64,000 nucleotides of DNA. Origin: an uncultured Paracoccaceae bacterium (GTDB taxonomy: Bacteria > Pseudomonadota > Alphaproteobacteria > Rhodobacterales > Rhodobacteraceae). The stretch lies in the NCBI GenBank assembly GCA_947500005.1, contig CANMQJ010000003.1:124001-188000 (forward strand), given 5' to 3'. Every line of letters begins with the position of its first letter. Within the stretch, counting starts at the first letter, position 1. The notes under the pieces are model-generated. The model made no database searches, had not been told where the DNA came from, and was given only the letters and a program-made list of their open reading frames with translations. Made by a program: the position numbers and the translations under genes. Below are positions 1 to 9,849 of the stretch, in pieces.

Positions 1-348
1 ATCTCCGAGGGACGCGCGAAAAAGGGCGATGTGCTCGCCGTGGCACGGCTGGCCGGAATCATGGGCGCCAAGAAGACGCCCGACCTGATCCCCCTCTGCC
101 ATCCCCTGCCCGTCACCAAGGTCGCCGTCGACCTCTCGCTCGACCCCTCGCTTCCCGGTGTGCGGATCGAGGCGACGGTCAAGACCACCGGCCAGACCGG
201 GGTCGAGATGGAGGCGCTCACCGCCGTCTCGACCGCTGCGCTCACCGTCTATGACATGGTCAAGGCCGCCGACAAGGCGATGGAGATCGGCGGCATCCGC
301 GTCACCCTCAAGGATGGCGGCAAGTCGGGCCGCTACGAGGCGACATGA
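1..348 (+). CDS. moaC: Cyclic pyranopterin monophosphate synthase MoaC (5' end cut by window)
   Basis: MoaC works with MoaA to turn GTP into cyclic pyranopterin monophosphate, the first stage of molybdenum cofactor synthesis, in the cytoplasm. About 115 C-terminal residues are visible; the frame is open from base 1, so roughly the first quarter to third of a ~158-residue protein lies outside. The family signatures LIPLCHPLP and the catalytic stretch [14 protein letters not shown] (Asp and Lys active-site residues) are intact, as is the Gly/Lys-rich tail. The stop overlaps the moeA start by 4 bases (ATGA), so the two are translationally coupled. In related Rhodobacterales this gene usually follows trpC, which would lie just upstream of the window. 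Confidence 0.95.
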   Translation: MSEGRAKKGDVLAVARLAGIMGAKKTPDLIPLCHPLPVTKVAVDLSLDPSLPGVRIEATVKTTGQTGVEMEALTAVSTAALTVYDMVKAADKAMEIGGIRVTLKDGGKSGRYEAT

Positions 349-1517
349 TCTCGGTCGCCGAGGCGCGCGCCAGGCTCTACGGACTCGCCACGCCTCTGCC
401 GGTCGAGACCGTGCCACTGGCACAGGCTGCGGGCCGAATCCTCGCGCGTGACGTCGCCGCAACGCGTGACCAACCGCCCTTCGCTGCCTCCTCGATGGAC
501 GGCTATGCCGTGAAACGGGCCGAGGTCGAACTCCACGCCATGTTCAAGGTGATCGGCGAGGCCGCGGCCGGGCATGGCTTCGGCGGCCAGGTCGGTCCGG
601 GACAGGCCGTGCGCATCTTCACCGGCGCCCCGATCCCCGACGGGGCCGATTTCGTGGTTATACAAGAGGATGTCACCGTCAGGGGCGAGGTGATCACGAT
701 CACCGACGCGCCCGGCGCCAAGGACAACATCCGCCCCGCCGGGGGCGATTTCAGGGCCGGCGACACCGTCACGGCGCCCCGCCGCCTTCGCCCCGCCGAC
801 ATCGCGCTTCTGGCCGCGATGAACATCCCCGCCGTTCCCGCCGCCCGCCGCCCGCAAGTGGCCCTGATCTCGACCGGGGACGAGCTGGTGATGCCGGGAC
901 AAGATCCGGGGCCGGACCAGATCATCGTGTCGAACACCTTCGGCCTCAAGGCCCTGCTCGAGGCCGAGGGTGCGCAGGCCCGCATCCTGCCAATCGCGCG
1001 CGACCGGGCGAGCTCACTCGAAACCGCCTTCCTCCTCGCGCGCGACGCGGACCTGATCGTCACCATCGGCGGCGCCTCGGTGGGCGATCACGACCTTGTC
1101 GCCGGCGTGGCCGAGGGGCTGGGAATGGATCGGGCCTTCTACAAGGTTCGGATGCGGCCGGGCAAACCGCTGATGGCCGGGCAGCTGGCCGGGGCAAGTA
1201 TGGTCGGCCTGCCGGGAAACCCCGTTTCTACAATGGTTTGCGGCCACATCTTCATCCTTCCGATGCTACGCCGGATGATGGGCCTGACCGACTGCGACCC
1301 GCGCCCGCTCACGGGGCGGCTGGCCGCGCCCCTCTCCGCGAACGGCCCCCGCGAACACTACATGCGCGCCCGGATCGCCGATGACGGCCTGATCGCCTTT
1401 CCGAGTCAGGACAGTTCCCTGCTCGGCATTCTGGCCGAGGCCGACGCCCTGATCCTGCGCCCGCCCGAGGATGGTCCGCGTGATGCGGGAGACACGGTTT
1501 TCTACCTGCCGTTGTAG
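345..1517 (+). CDS. moeA: Molybdopterin molybdenumtransferase MoeA
   Basis: MoeA inserts molybdate into adenylylated molybdopterin, the last common step of Mo-cofactor synthesis. The 390-residue length is normal. Visible family motifs in order are SSMDGYAVK (~residues 45-53), [26 protein letters not shown] and GLPGNPVS, which together cover the substrate pocket and the MoCF-like domain. The ATG lies inside the moaC stop (ATGA). It is followed after 78 bases by lexA, which has its own LexA-controlled promoter, so moeA probably ends the Moco transcript. A strong need for Moco fits the molybdoenzyme-type accessory genes at the other end of the window, but that link is inference. Confidence 0.96.
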   Translation: MISVAEARARLYGLATPLPVETVPLAQAAGRILARDVAATRDQPPFAASSMDGYAVKRAEVELHAMFKVIGEAAAGHGFGGQVGPGQAVRIFTGAPIPDGADFVVIQEDVTVRGEVITITDAPGAKDNIRPAGGDFRAGDTVTAPRRLRPADIALLAAMNIPAVPAARRPQVALISTGDELVMPGQDPGPDQIIVSNTFGLKALLEAEGAQARILPIARDRASSLETAFLLARDADLIVTIGGASVGDHDLVAGVAEGLGMDRAFYKVRMRPGKPLMAGQLAGASMVGLPGNPVSTMVCGHIFILPMLRRMMGLTDCDPRPLTGRLAAPLSANGPREHYMRARIADDGLIAFPSQDSSLLGILAEADALILRPPEDGPRDAGDTVFYLPL

Positions 1518-1533
1518 GCTCCGTCTCGCAGCG

Positions 1534-1562
1534 TTGACACAAAACAAGAACATGCGTAGAAC
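1534..1562 (+). promoter_or_regulatory. lexA promoter with overlapping LexA (SOS) box
   Basis: A -35 hexamer TTGACA (1534-1539) is separated by 17 bases from a -10 TAGAAC (1557-1562). The direct repeat GAAC-N7-GAAC (1548-1562) overlaps the spacer and the -10. GTTC/GAAC-N7 repeats are the known LexA operator of alphaproteobacteria such as Rhodobacter, so LexA should repress its own gene by blocking RNA polymerase. Confidence 0.88.
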
Positions 1563-1595
1563 AAACGTAAACGCATGGGACGGTAAGGTGCTGAT

Positions 1596-2291
1596 ATGCT
1601 GACAAAGAAACAGCTCGATCTGTTGGAATTCATCCACAAGCGGCTTCAACGCGACGGCGTGCCGCCCAGTTTCGACGAGATGAAGGTCGCGCTCGACCTG
1701 CGTTCGAAATCCGGCATCCACCGGCTGATCACCGCGCTCGAGGAGCGTGGCTTCATCCGCCGCCTCGCCCATCGCGCCCGCGCGATAGAGATCCTGAAAC
1801 TCCCCGAAAGCCTGGGCGGCGATCCCGGCGCCGGGGTGCAGCCCCGCGTGATCGAAGGCGGCCGCGCCGACAGGCGGCCCGCCAATGCCGATCCCGTCTC
1901 GATCCACGCGCTGGAACTGCCCGTGATGGGCCGCATCGCCGCCGGTGTTCCCATCGAGGCGATCAGCCATGTCTCCCACCAGGTCGCGGTGCCCGGCACC
2001 ATGGTCTCGGGCCAGGGCGAGCATTACGCGCTCGAGGTCAAGGGCGATTCGATGATCGAGGCCGGGATCAACGATGGCGACATCGTCGTGATCCGCGAGA
2101 CCGAGACCGCCGAGAACGGCGATATCGTCGTGGCGCTGGTCGAGGAGCAGGAAGCGACGCTCAAGAAATATTACCGCCGCGGTGGCTCCATCGCGCTCGA
2201 GGCCGCCAACCCCGCCTATGAGACCCGCGTCTTCCCCGAGGACAAGGTCCGTATCCAGGGGCGTCTGGTGGGGCTGATCCGTACCTATTGA
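1596..2291 (+). CDS. lexA: SOS-response repressor and self-cleaving protease LexA
   Basis: LexA represses DNA-repair genes until RecA on single-stranded DNA triggers its autocleavage. The 231 residues show an N-terminal winged helix-turn-helix (~1-65, with a [14 protein letters not shown] recognition region), a longer-than-E. coli linker (~70-105), and the S24 peptidase domain. The cleavage site is Ala116-Gly117 in GRIAAGVP, the nucleophile is Ser152 in KGDSMIEAG and the general base is Lys190 in EATLK. The start is the first ATG after an AAGGTG ribosome site. It is autoregulated by the box at 1548-1562. The 3' end overlaps the convergent comEC stop by 7 bases with no terminator between. Confidence 0.97.
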   Translation: MLTKKQLDLLEFIHKRLQRDGVPPSFDEMKVALDLRSKSGIHRLITALEERGFIRRLAHRARAIEILKLPESLGGDPGAGVQPRVIEGGRADRRPANADPVSIHALELPVMGRIAAGVPIEAISHVSHQVAVPGTMVSGQGEHYALEVKGDSMIEAGINDGDIVVIRETETAENGDIVVALVEEQEATLKKYYRRGGSIALEAANPAYETRVFPEDKVRIQGRLVGLIRTY

Positions 2292-4294
2292 GCGTTCCAC
2301 AGGCGCGTGCCGCCCCGGGCGCGCGCCGTGACCCAGCCCTTGGGCCCAAGCGCGAGGCTGCCCTGCCCGCGCAACCGCTCGGGATCGAAAAGGTCGCAGC
2401 CGCCCTCCAGTTTCAGCGCGACGGCCGAGACCGCGACCTGCCCCGGCCGGCACTCCGTGATCCCCGCCGCCGCGCGTTTTCCGGGCACATGCAGGATCTC
2501 CAGCCCGGCCAGCGTGATCCGGGCCACGCCATCCGCCCCCAAGGGCCAGCGCGCCGCCGCCTGGCTCTGATCGGCCCGGTCGCCGTCATTCTCCAGCCAG
2601 ACTTCGGCGACGAATCCGCTGCCGCGCGCCTTGCTCAACGCCCGGCCCTTGTTGGTCATCACGCCCACCAGCGTGCCGTTCTCGGCCACCAGAACCCGCG
2701 GCCGCTCCGCTTGCGGCCACAGGATCAGGGCCGCCAGCATCGGCGCCACCCCGATCCAGCGCAGCCGCCCCTGCCACAGGATCAGCCAGAGCGCCCCCAG
2801 CGCCAGCACCGGGAGCACCCATCCGGCCGGCGCCACCACATGGCTCTGCGCCCCGTCGAGCCCGGCCACGACATGGGCGACGCCCAGGATCCAGCGCAGC
2901 CCCAGCCCCATGATCTCCAACCCGATCCACTCGAGCCCCACAGGCGCCAGCAGCGCCGCCAGGACGGCCGCCGGGATCACGATGGTTCCCATCAGCGGCA
3001 CCGAGAGCAGGTTCGCGATCAGCCCGTAATGCGACAGCGTGTTGAAATGCGCAGCCCCCACCGGGGCCGTCGCCAGCCCCGCCACGGCGGAGGAGATCAC
3101 CAATCCGAACAGCGCGCCGCGCCAGCCCTGGCTGACCCGCCATTCGGCGTCGCGCATCGCGCCGAATACGGCCACCAGCGCGGTGGTCGCGGCAAAGGAC
3201 ATCTGGAAACCCGGGCTCAGCAGCGCCTCGGGCCGCAGCACCAGCACCACGAGGGCCGCGACCGCCACTGCCCGCATCGAGATCGCGCGCCGATCGACAA
3301 GTACCGCGCACAGCATGACCGCCACCATGACAAACGCGCGCTCGGTCGCGATATTGCCGCCCGACAGCGCAAGGTACCCCGCCGCCACGACCAGCGCGCC
3401 CACCGCCGCCAGCTTGCGCACCGGCGCGCGCAGTGCGAACGCAGGCACGAGCGAAAACCCGACCCGCAGCGCGGCATAGACGAAACCGGTCAGCAGCCCC
3501 ATATGCAGCCCCGAAATCGCCAGCAGATGCGCAAGATTGCTGGCCCTGAGCGCCTCCAGCGCGACCTGCCCCACGCCGCTGCGGTCGCCGGTGGTGACGG
3601 CGGCGGCGAACCCCCCGACATCACCCGGCAGGGCCGCGCGAATCCGCTCCGACGCCGCCATGCGCAGGGCAAAGACCCGCAGGCCCGGACCCGGCGGCTC
3701 GGCCGTCAGCACCGGCACGCGCGTATATCCCACGGCCCCGATCGACATGAACCAGGCGTATCGGCGGAAATCGAACCCGCCCGGCTCCACCGGTCCCTGC
3801 GGCGGCGACAGATGCGCCGTCGTCATCACCCGCGCGCCGGGGACCAGCACGCTTTCCGGCCCGTGCAGCGACAGGCGCACCCGGCGCGGCACCTTTTCGG
3901 GCGGCAGATTGCCCAGCCGCACCGCGTCCAGCGTCGCCCGCAGCGCGTCCGAAGCGGAACGGTCCAGCGCCACGACCCGCCCCTCGACCGGGCCGTAATA
4001 GCGCCAGCCCAGCACCGGGCCGCCCACGCGATGCGCCCGCTCGGCCGCCAGCACGAACCCGAACGCCGCCAGCACGAACGCCCAGACCAGCGGCGCCCAC
4101 GCCCCCGGCCAGCGCCACGCGACAAGAGCGCCTATCAGGCCCGCGCCGGCGATCCCGCACAGCAGGACCGGGTCGGGCTCCCACCGCAGCGAGAAATAGC
4201 CGCCGATCCCCAAAGCCAGGCAGACCGGCGCCCAAGGGAAGAGATATCCCCGCTGGGCCAGCAGGCCGGTCCCGATCCGCGCCACAAGCTGCAT
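2285..4294 (-). CDS. comEC: ComEC/Rec2-family DNA-uptake channel protein
   Basis: ComEC forms the inner-membrane channel through which single-stranded DNA enters during natural transformation. About 669 residues from the ATG at 4294 (MQLVARIG), preceded by GGGGAACCGGGG; a farther in-frame ATG at 4357 would reach almost to gltX and looks less likely. An N-terminal soluble DUF4131-like region follows two or three membrane segments. The competence core has the hallmark [14 protein letters not shown] near residue 270, followed by many transmembrane helices. The C-terminal ~130 residues form a small soluble domain ([12 protein letters not shown]) with none of the HxHxDH zinc motif of the metallo-beta-lactamase domain of longer homologs, as is common in alphaproteobacteria. 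Divergent from gltX. Confidence 0.9.
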   Translation of the reverse strand: MQLVARIGTGLLAQRGYLFPWAPVCLALGIGGYFSLRWEPDPVLLCGIAGAGLIGALVAWRWPGAWAPLVWAFVLAAFGFVLAAERAHRVGGPVLGWRYYGPVEGRVVALDRSASDALRATLDAVRLGNLPPEKVPRRVRLSLHGPESVLVPGARVMTTAHLSPPQGPVEPGGFDFRRYAWFMSIGAVGYTRVPVLTAEPPGPGLRVFALRMAASERIRAALPGDVGGFAAAVTTGDRSGVGQVALEALRASNLAHLLAISGLHMGLLTGFVYAALRVGFSLVPAFALRAPVRKLAAVGALVVAAGYLALSGGNIATERAFVMVAVMLCAVLVDRRAISMRAVAVAALVVLVLRPEALLSPGFQMSFAATTALVAVFGAMRDAEWRVSQGWRGALFGLVISSAVAGLATAPVGAAHFNTLSHYGLIANLLSVPLMGTIVIPAAVLAALLAPVGLEWIGLEIMGLGLRWILGVAHVVAGLDGAQSHVVAPAGWVLPVLALGALWLILWQGRLRWIGVAPMLAALILWPQAERPRVLVAENGTLVGVMTNKGRALSKARGSGFVAEVWLENDGDRADQSQAAARWPLGADGVARITLAGLEILHVPGKRAAAGITECRPGQVAVSAVALKLEGGCDLFDPERLRGQGSLALGPKGWVTARARGGTRLWNAQ

Positions 4295-4373
4295 GGTTGC
4301 CCCGGTTCCCCGGCCTCTGTAGACAGGCGCCAAAGTTAGAACGCCCACCCTTTCCAAAAGGTAAATGCCCGCA

Positions 4374-5786
4374 ATGCCCGATCAGGTCGTCACCCGTTTC
4401 GCGCCCTCACCCACCGGTTTCCTGCATATCGGCGGCGCGCGCACCGCGCTGTTCAACTGGCTCTACGCGCGCGGGCGCGCCGGGCGGTTCCTTCTGCGGA
4501 TCGAGGATACCGACCGCGAGCGCTCCACCCCCGAGGCGACGGCGGCGATCCTCCAGGGGCTGGGCTGGCTGGGCCTCGACCATGACGGCGAGGTGATCTC
4601 GCAATTCGAACGGGCCCCTCGCCATGCCGAGGTCGCCCGCCAGCTTCTGGCCGAGGGCAAGGCCTATAAATGCTTCTCGACGCAAGAGGAAATCGCCGCC
4701 TTCCGCGAGGCCGCCCGCGCCGAGGGGCGCAGCACGCTCTTCCGGTCACCCTGGCGCGACGCCGATCCCGCGGGTCATCCGGACGCGCCCCATGTCATCC
4801 GCATCAAGGCCCCTCTCGAGGGCGAGACGGTGATCCGCGACCAGGTCCAGGGCGATGTGCGCATCCGCAACGACCAGCTCGACGACATGGTGCTTCTGCG
4901 CTCGGACGGCACGCCGGTCTACATGCTCGCCGTGGTGGTCGACGATCACGACATGGGCGTGACCCATGTGATCCGGGGCGACGACCACCTCAACAACGCG
5001 GCCCGTCAGATGCTGATCTATGACGCGATGGGCTGGGACGTGCCGGTCTGGGCGCATATCCCGCTGATCCACGGCCCCGACGGCAAGAAGCTTTCCAAGC
5101 GCCACGGCGCGCTCGGCGCGCAGGAATACCAGGCGATGGGCTATCCGGCCGCCGGCATGCGCAACTACCTCGCCCGGCTGGGCTGGAGCCACGGGGACGA
5201 CGAGTTCTTCACCGACGCGCAGGCGCAGGATTGGTTCGACCTCGACGGCATCGGCCGCAGCCCCGCGCGGTTCGATCTGAAAAAGCTCGAGAATCTGTGC
5301 GGCCAGCATATCGCCATCGCCGACGATGCTGCGCTGCGGCACGAAATCGGGGGTTACCTTGCGGCAGCCGGTCTGCCTGCCCTGACGGAAAAACAGGGCG
5401 ACGATCTGCAGCGTGCGATGTATTGCCTCAAGGATCGCGCCCGAACCTTCCCCGAACTGCTTGAAAAGGCGCATTTCGTTCTGGCCAGCCGCCCGATCGA
5501 GCCCGACGCCAAGGCGGCCAAGGCGCTCGCTTCGGTATCCGACGGTATACTGAGCGAATTGACGCCGCAGTTGCAAACTGCTAGCTGGACGCGTCAGGAT
5601 CTCGAGGAGACACTGAACGCATTCGCCGCGGCGAAGGACACCACGTTCGGCAAGCTTGCAGGGCCCCTCCGGGCCGCGCTGGCCGGACGCGCGGTCACGC
5701 CGTCGGTCTTCGACATGATGCTGGTGCTGGGGCGCGAAGAAAGCCTCGCCCGGCTTGCGGAGGCGGCAGAACGCCCGGTTTCGTGA
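4374..5786 (+). CDS. gltX: Glutamyl-tRNA synthetase GltX
   Basis: GltX charges tRNA-Glu with glutamate. The class I motifs are clear: [19 protein letters not shown] (HIGH-type) at the N terminus and KKLSKRHG (KMSKS-type) near residue 243, followed by the all-helical anticodon-binding domain. Length is ~470 residues, typical. Two ATGs compete, at 4365 and 4374. AAAAGG at 4356-4361 lies 3 and 12 bases upstream respectively, so the choice is uncertain by three residues; 4374 is preferred because 3 bases is too close for a ribosome site. Many alphaproteobacteria carry a second GltX that mischarges tRNA-Gln; which of the two this is cannot be told from sequence reading alone. Confidence 0.95.
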   Translation: MPDQVVTRFAPSPTGFLHIGGARTALFNWLYARGRAGRFLLRIEDTDRERSTPEATAAILQGLGWLGLDHDGEVISQFERAPRHAEVARQLLAEGKAYKCFSTQEEIAAFREAARAEGRSTLFRSPWRDADPAGHPDAPHVIRIKAPLEGETVIRDQVQGDVRIRNDQLDDMVLLRSDGTPVYMLAVVVDDHDMGVTHVIRGDDHLNNAARQMLIYDAMGWDVPVWAHIPLIHGPDGKKLSKRHGALGAQEYQAMGYPAAGMRNYLARLGWSHGDDEFFTDAQAQDWFDLDGIGRSPARFDLKKLENLCGQHIAIADDAALRHEIGGYLAAAGLPALTEKQGDDLQRAMYCLKDRARTFPELLEKAHFVLASRPIEPDAKAAKALASVSDGILSELTPQLQTASWTRQDLEETLNAFAAAKDTTFGKLAGPLRAALAGRAVTPSVFDMMLVLGREESLARLAEAAERPVS

Positions 5787-5894
5787 TCGGGCAATGCCGC
5801 ATGGACAAGACCCGTCCTGCGCTCCGGCGCAGGCACTGCCCGCACGGTTCCGGATGCACCACGCTCCCCGTGCCTGAAAGAGGAAGGGACATAT

Positions 5895-7190
5895 ATGACT
5901 GACAGCAAGAAATCGGCCACGCTGACTCTGAACGGCGACACGTACGAACTGCCGATCCTGTCGCCGACGGCCGGACCTGACGTGGTCGACATCCGCAAGC
6001 TTTACGGCACCGCGGGAGTGTTCACCTACGATCCCGGCTTCACGTCGACGGCAAGCTGCGACAGCACCATCACCTTCATCGACGGCGAGAAGGGCGAATT
6101 GCTGCACCGGGGCTACCCGATCGACCAGCTGGCCTCGAAATCGCATTTCCTCGAGGTCTGCTTCCTGCTGCTCTACGGGTATCTGCCGAAATCGGCCGAG
6201 CTCGAGGATTTCGAGACCCGCGTGACGCACCACACGATGCTGCACGAGCAGATGCAGTATTTCTTCCGCGGGTTCCGCCGCGACGCGCACCCGATGGCCA
6301 TCATGGTGGGCGTGGTCGGCGCGATGTCGGCCTTCTACCACGACTCCACCGACATCACCGACGAGTGGCAGCGCGAGGTCGCCTCGATCCGCCTCATCGC
6401 CAAGATGCCGACCATCGCGGCCTGGGCCTACAAGTATTCCATCGGCCAGCCCTTCGTCTATCCGCGCAACGATCTCGACTATGCCTCGAACTTCCTGCGC
6501 ATGTGCTTTGCCGTGCCGGCCGAGGAATACGAGGTCAACCCGATCCTCAGCCGCGCTATGGATCGGATCTTCACGCTTCATGCCGATCACGAGCAGAACG
6601 CCTCGACCTCGACGGTGCGGCTGGCCTCCTCCTCGGGCGCGAACCCCTTCGCCTGCATCGCGGCCGGCATCGCCTGTCTCTGGGGCCCCGCGCATGGCGG
6701 CGCCAACCAGGCCTGCCTGGAAATGCTCGAGGAAATCGGCTCCGTCGATCGCATCCCCGAATTCATCGCCCGGGCCAAGGACAAGAACGATCCGTTCCGC
6801 CTGATGGGCTTCGGCCACCGCGTCTACAAGAATTTCGACCCGCGCGCCAAGGTGATGAAGCAATCCGCCGACGAGGTGCTCGACCTTCTGGGCATCGAGG
6901 ACAACCCCAAGCTCCAGGTCGCCAAGGCGCTCGAGAAGCAGGCGCTGGAAGATCCCTATTTCGCGGACAAGAAGCTGTTCCCGAATGTCGATTTCTACTC
7001 GGGCATCATCCTCGAGGCGATGGGCTTCCCCACCTCGATGTTCACGCCCGTCTTCGCGCTGTCGCGCACCGTCGGCTGGGTCAGCCAGTGGAAAGAGATG
7101 ATCGCCGATCCGCAGAACAAGATCGGCCGCCCGCGCCAGCTCTATCTCGGCGAGACGATGCGCGACTACGTCGATATCGAAGACCGCTGA
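5895..7190 (+). CDS. gltA: Type II citrate synthase GltA
   Basis: Citrate synthase condenses oxaloacetate with acetyl-CoA at the entry of the TCA cycle. The 431 residues match the long, hexameric, NADH-sensitive bacterial type. Recognisable features are [26 protein letters not shown] (one active-site His) and [15 protein letters not shown] (second His and substrate Arg). A strong ribosome site (AGAGGAAGGGA) precedes the ATG. The 108-base gap after gltX contains a 7-bp GC hairpin (CCTGCGC/GCGCAGG, 5816-5833) with no T-run, so partial read-through from gltX is possible. A strong intrinsic terminator follows. Its demand for acetyl-CoA links it functionally to the acs module at 50.7 kb, though they are unlinked in the map. 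Confidence 0.97.
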   Translation: MTDSKKSATLTLNGDTYELPILSPTAGPDVVDIRKLYGTAGVFTYDPGFTSTASCDSTITFIDGEKGELLHRGYPIDQLASKSHFLEVCFLLLYGYLPKSAELEDFETRVTHHTMLHEQMQYFFRGFRRDAHPMAIMVGVVGAMSAFYHDSTDITDEWQREVASIRLIAKMPTIAAWAYKYSIGQPFVYPRNDLDYASNFLRMCFAVPAEEYEVNPILSRAMDRIFTLHADHEQNASTSTVRLASSSGANPFACIAAGIACLWGPAHGGANQACLEMLEEIGSVDRIPEFIARAKDKNDPFRLMGFGHRVYKNFDPRAKVMKQSADEVLDLLGIEDNPKLQVAKALEKQALEDPYFADKKLFPNVDFYSGIILEAMGFPTSMFTPVFALSRTVGWVSQWKEMIADPQNKIGRPRQLYLGETMRDYVDIEDR

Positions 7191-7209
7191 GCCGACCGGA
7201 CCAGCAAGC

Positions 7210-7250
7210 AAGGCCCGCGTTCTGCCCGAACGCGGGCCTTTGCGTTTTTT
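7210..7250 (+). terminator. Rho-independent terminator of gltA
   Basis: A stem GGCCCGCGTTC (7212-7222) pairs with GAACGCGGGCC (7228-7238) around a 5-base loop, flanked by AA/TT, and is followed by TTTGCGTTTTTT ending at 7250. This is a textbook intrinsic terminator 20 bases after the gltA stop. The rest of the gap up to 7411 is AT-richer and probably holds the promoter of the RTX gene; no clear -35/-10 pair was identified. Confidence 0.92.
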
Positions 7251-7411
7251 GCCTCCCCGCACGGGCAGACGTCCCGCGATTGTAAGGATTATCCGCGCAA
7301 TCACTGCGGCGCACCTCTCACTGTTTCGGAAAACCAAGCCGGAATCGCGGAATTCTTGACGGCTTGCACGGTTCATTTACGATTTCCCAAATTCTTGTGG
7401 GGGAATTTGAG

Positions 7412-8479
7412 ATGCTGCCAATTTACCTTCTTGGCCTGCTCGGCATAGGCATCACCTATGGCTTGTACGACTGGCTCTCCGATGATGACGACGACGACAG
7501 CTCGGACGATACCGTCAATGGCACCGACGAATCCGAACAGCTCGACGGCGGCGCGCGCGCCGACATGATAAACGCGCTGGGCGGTGACGACCGGATCGAC
7601 GCGGGCGACGGTCCCGACACGGTCACCGGCGGCGACGGCGACGACACCCTGCGCGGCGAAGGCGGCTTCGATTCCCTCGATGGTGGCGCGGATGATGACA
7701 GCCTCGATGGCGGCCCGGGCGACGACACGCTGACCGGACAGGATGGCATGGACCTTCTGCAAGGCATGGAAGGTCTCGACAGCATGGATGGCGGCGAAGG
7801 CGACGACACGATCGAGGGCGGCGCCGGCGCCGATCAGGCCACCGGGGGCGCGGGCGAGGACATCCTGCTCGGCGCACGCGGCGAAGACACGATGTCCGGC
7901 GACGACGACACCGACGCCGTGATCGGCGGGCAGGACGACGACTCGCTCTCGGGCGGCGCGGGCGATGACGTGATCTCGGGCGATGCCGGGGCCGACACGC
8001 TCCTCGGCGGCGAGGGCGACGACACGCTCTATGGCAGCCAGCCGCTGACCCTCGCGCCGGACGCGCAGGGCTGGGCCGAAATCCTGCCCTCCCTTCAACA
8101 GGGCGAAGGCGTCTTTTCACCCCTGCCAAGTGGCTATGACCCCTCCCATGCGGATGACGGTGCGGGTGACGTGATCGACGGCGGCGAAGGCGATGACGCG
8201 ATCCTGTCCGGCGATGGCGACACTGTCACGGGCGGAACGGGCGCCGATTCCTTCTCTCATATCGGCCTGGGCGAGGCGGTCGCGACCTTCACCGATTTCG
8301 ACGCCGCCGAGGACATGTTCGTCGTCGAATGGACGGATCCCGACGCGCCGGACCCGATGCTCGTGCTGACCGACAATGCAGACGGCTCCCAGACGCTTTC
8401 GGCCAACGGCACCGATCTCGCGATCTTCGCGCAGGGCGGCGTTCGGATGGAGGACATCCTCCTGCTCGAAGCGCCCTGA
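7412..8479 (+). CDS. N-terminally anchored RTX-type calcium-binding repeat protein
   Basis: About 355 residues from the ATG at 7412, chosen because GGGGGAATTTGAG gives a good ribosome site; a further in-frame start at 7364 has none. Residues 1-20 are a hydrophobic segment (MLPIYLLGLLGIGITYGLYD) followed by an acidic DDDDDDSSDD run. Residues ~50-225 are tandem nonapeptide repeats of the GGxGxDxLx type (for example GGDGDDTLRGEGG), which form a Ca2+-stabilised beta-roll. A ~70-residue insert (about 226-265) interrupts the array before a short second repeat block and a C-terminal domain (TFTDFDAAEDMFVVEW) like that following RTX arrays in Roseobacter proteins. No enzymatic domain is visible. Composition is very acidic, so the fold is probably exported. 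It ends 4 bases from the convergent radical-SAM gene. Function unknown. Confidence 0.85.
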   Translation: MLPIYLLGLLGIGITYGLYDWLSDDDDDDSSDDTVNGTDESEQLDGGARADMINALGGDDRIDAGDGPDTVTGGDGDDTLRGEGGFDSLDGGADDDSLDGGPGDDTLTGQDGMDLLQGMEGLDSMDGGEGDDTIEGGAGADQATGGAGEDILLGARGEDTMSGDDDTDAVIGGQDDDSLSGGAGDDVISGDAGADTLLGGEGDDTLYGSQPLTLAPDAQGWAEILPSLQQGEGVFSPLPSGYDPSHADDGAGDVIDGGEGDDAILSGDGDTVTGGTGADSFSHIGLGEAVATFTDFDAAEDMFVVEWTDPDAPDPMLVLTDNADGSQTLSANGTDLAIFAQGGVRMEDILLLEAP

Positions 8480-8483
8480 GCCC

Positions 8484-9563
8484 TCAGAACAGCGACAGCT
8501 GATCGCCCGGCTGGGCGGGAACGGCGAACAGGTCGCAGCGTAGCGGCCTGCTTTCGCGTCCCAGACCGGCCCGCTTGCACCCGGCCCGGAACCGCCGCGC
8601 CGTCAGCTCCGCGAACACCCCCTCGCCCCGCATCCGGTGGCCCCAGCGCGGATCGTAATCGCGCCCCCCATGCATCTCGCGCAGCCGCGCCATCACCTTG
8701 GCCGCGCGCCCCGGTGCATGTTCGGCCAGCCATTCCTGCCAGAGGGTCGAGACTTCGCGAGGCAGGCGAAGCATGATCCAGCTCGCCGCATCCGCCCCCG
8801 CTTCGGCCCCCGCCATCAGGATCGCCTCCATCTCCTCGTCGGTCAGCCCCGGCACGACCGGAGACACCATCAACCGGACCGGGATGCCCGCCTGGCTCAG
8901 CCGCCGGATCGCCGCCAGCCGCCGCGCGGGCGACGGCGCGCGCGGTTCCATCCGGCGCGCAAGGTCGGCATCCAGCGTGGTCACCGACAGCCCCACCCGG
9001 ACCAGCCCCCTGGCCGCCATCGGCGCCAGGATGTCGATGTCGCGCTCCACCATCGCGCCCTTGGTCACGATGGCGACCGGGTGATTGAACTCGGCCAGAA
9101 CCTCCAGGCAGGCTCGCGCGATGCCCCGGTCGCGCTCCACCGGCTGATAGGGGTCGGTGTTGGTGCCGATGGCGATCGGCGCCACCTTGTAGCGCGGCGC
9201 GCTCAGCTCCTTGCGCAGAACCTCCGCCGCGTTGGGCCGCGCCACCAGCCGCGTCTCGAAATCCAGCCCCGGCGACAGGCCCAGATAGGCATGGCTCGGC
9301 CGCGCGAAACAATAGACGCAGCCATGCTCGCAGCCGCGATAAGGGTTGATCGACCGGTCGAAGGGCAGGTCCGGCGAGCGGTTATAGGTGATGATGCTCC
9401 GCGCCATCTCCTCCCGCGTCTCGGTCGCCAGCCGGGCGCTCTCCTCCGGCAGGTCCCAGCCGTCGTCGGCCGCCTCGCGCGACAGCTCGAACCGGCCCGC
9501 CGCGTTGCTCAACGCCCCGCGCGCCCTGGGTTTCTCGCGCTGATGATCCGGTCTTGTCTCCAT
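8484..9563 (-). CDS. PA0069-type radical SAM protein, SplB-like, SOS-controlled
   Basis: A 359-residue radical SAM enzyme of the family named after Pseudomonas PA0069, distantly related to spore photoproduct lyase. The iron-sulfur motif NPYRGCEHGCVYCFARP has Cys78, Cys82 and Cys85 (CX3CX2C). The SAM-binding and TIM-barrel features follow (GTNTDPYQP, VAIVTKGAM, RLMVSPVVPGL). The biochemical reaction of this family is not established. A LexA-type box sits inside its apparent promoter (9571-9599), which argues for a DNA-damage role. The predicted -10 is only 7 bases from the ATG, so either the mRNA is leaderless or the real start lies farther in; the N-terminal 60 residues are low in conserved features. 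Confidence 0.88.
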   Translation of the reverse strand: METRPDHQREKPRARGALSNAAGRFELSREAADDGWDLPEESARLATETREEMARSIITYNRSPDLPFDRSINPYRGCEHGCVYCFARPSHAYLGLSPGLDFETRLVARPNAAEVLRKELSAPRYKVAPIAIGTNTDPYQPVERDRGIARACLEVLAEFNHPVAIVTKGAMVERDIDILAPMAARGLVRVGLSVTTLDADLARRMEPRAPSPARRLAAIRRLSQAGIPVRLMVSPVVPGLTDEEMEAILMAGAEAGADAASWIMLRLPREVSTLWQEWLAEHAPGRAAKVMARLREMHGGRDYDPRWGHRMRGEGVFAELTARRFRAGCKRAGLGRESRPLRCDLFAVPAQPGDQLSLF

Positions 9564-9570
9564 GGCGACA

Positions 9571-9599
9571 TGGATAGAACATTACAGGAACAAAGGCAA
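9571..9599 (-). promoter_or_regulatory. SOS-type promoter of the radical SAM gene
   Basis: Read on the minus strand: -35 TTGCCT (9599-9594), a 17-base spacer, and -10 TATCCA (9576-9571). The spacer contains GTTC-N7-GTTC (plus-strand GAAC at 9577-9580 and 9588-9591), the same direct-repeat spacing as the box at lexA. A repressor here would cover the core promoter. The ATG begins 7 bases after the -10, so the transcript should have almost no leader. Confidence 0.75.
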
Positions 9600-9700
9600 T
9601 CCGACCCGATTGCCCCACGAATTTTCCGTCGCGGCCTCAGAGCTTTATCCGCGAGGCGGGGATCATGCGCGAAACCCAAGATCATTCTGCGGATTTCTCA

Positions 9701-9730
9701 TTACACATGATCGCGAATTCCCCCTATACG
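9701..9730 (+). promoter_or_regulatory. Candidate promoter for the corrinoid-protein operon
   Basis: TTACAC (9701-9706) and CTATAC/TATACG (9724-9730) with 17-18 base spacing resemble a sigma-70 promoter 120 bases before the corrinoid gene. The surrounding 9564-9849 region has no convincing gene. I looked for SAM-II, SAH and cobalamin riboswitch hallmarks and did not recognise one. Confidence 0.4.
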
Positions 9731-9849
9731 TCGGTTGCAGCCCCGGCTGTGTCGCAATCGACGCAGTCGAAACCGGGCGTTCGCGCAAAGAAGGGTCAAA
9801 CCGGCCATGTCGGGGACTCACCCCGCCAACGATCTGAGGAAACGCGCCA

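Noticed and set aside
2288..4339. A 683-codon open frame on the plus strand opposite comEC
   Set aside because: Its product is Arg/His/Gln-rich with no domain; it is a shadow of the GC-rich minus-strand comEC gene.
4746..7376. An 876-codon minus-strand frame opposite gltX and gltA
   Set aside because: It covers two clear core genes and its translation has low-complexity shadow composition.
7540..8040. Tandem DNA repeats in the RTX gene as a CRISPR or minisatellite
   Set aside because: They encode the GGxGxDxLx peptide repeats, vary between units and have no constant spacers.
9564..9849. Small plus-strand frames and a possible riboswitch before the corrinoid gene
   Set aside because: No ribosome sites or conserved-looking peptides; SAM-II, SAH and cobalamin riboswitch hallmarks were sought and not found.
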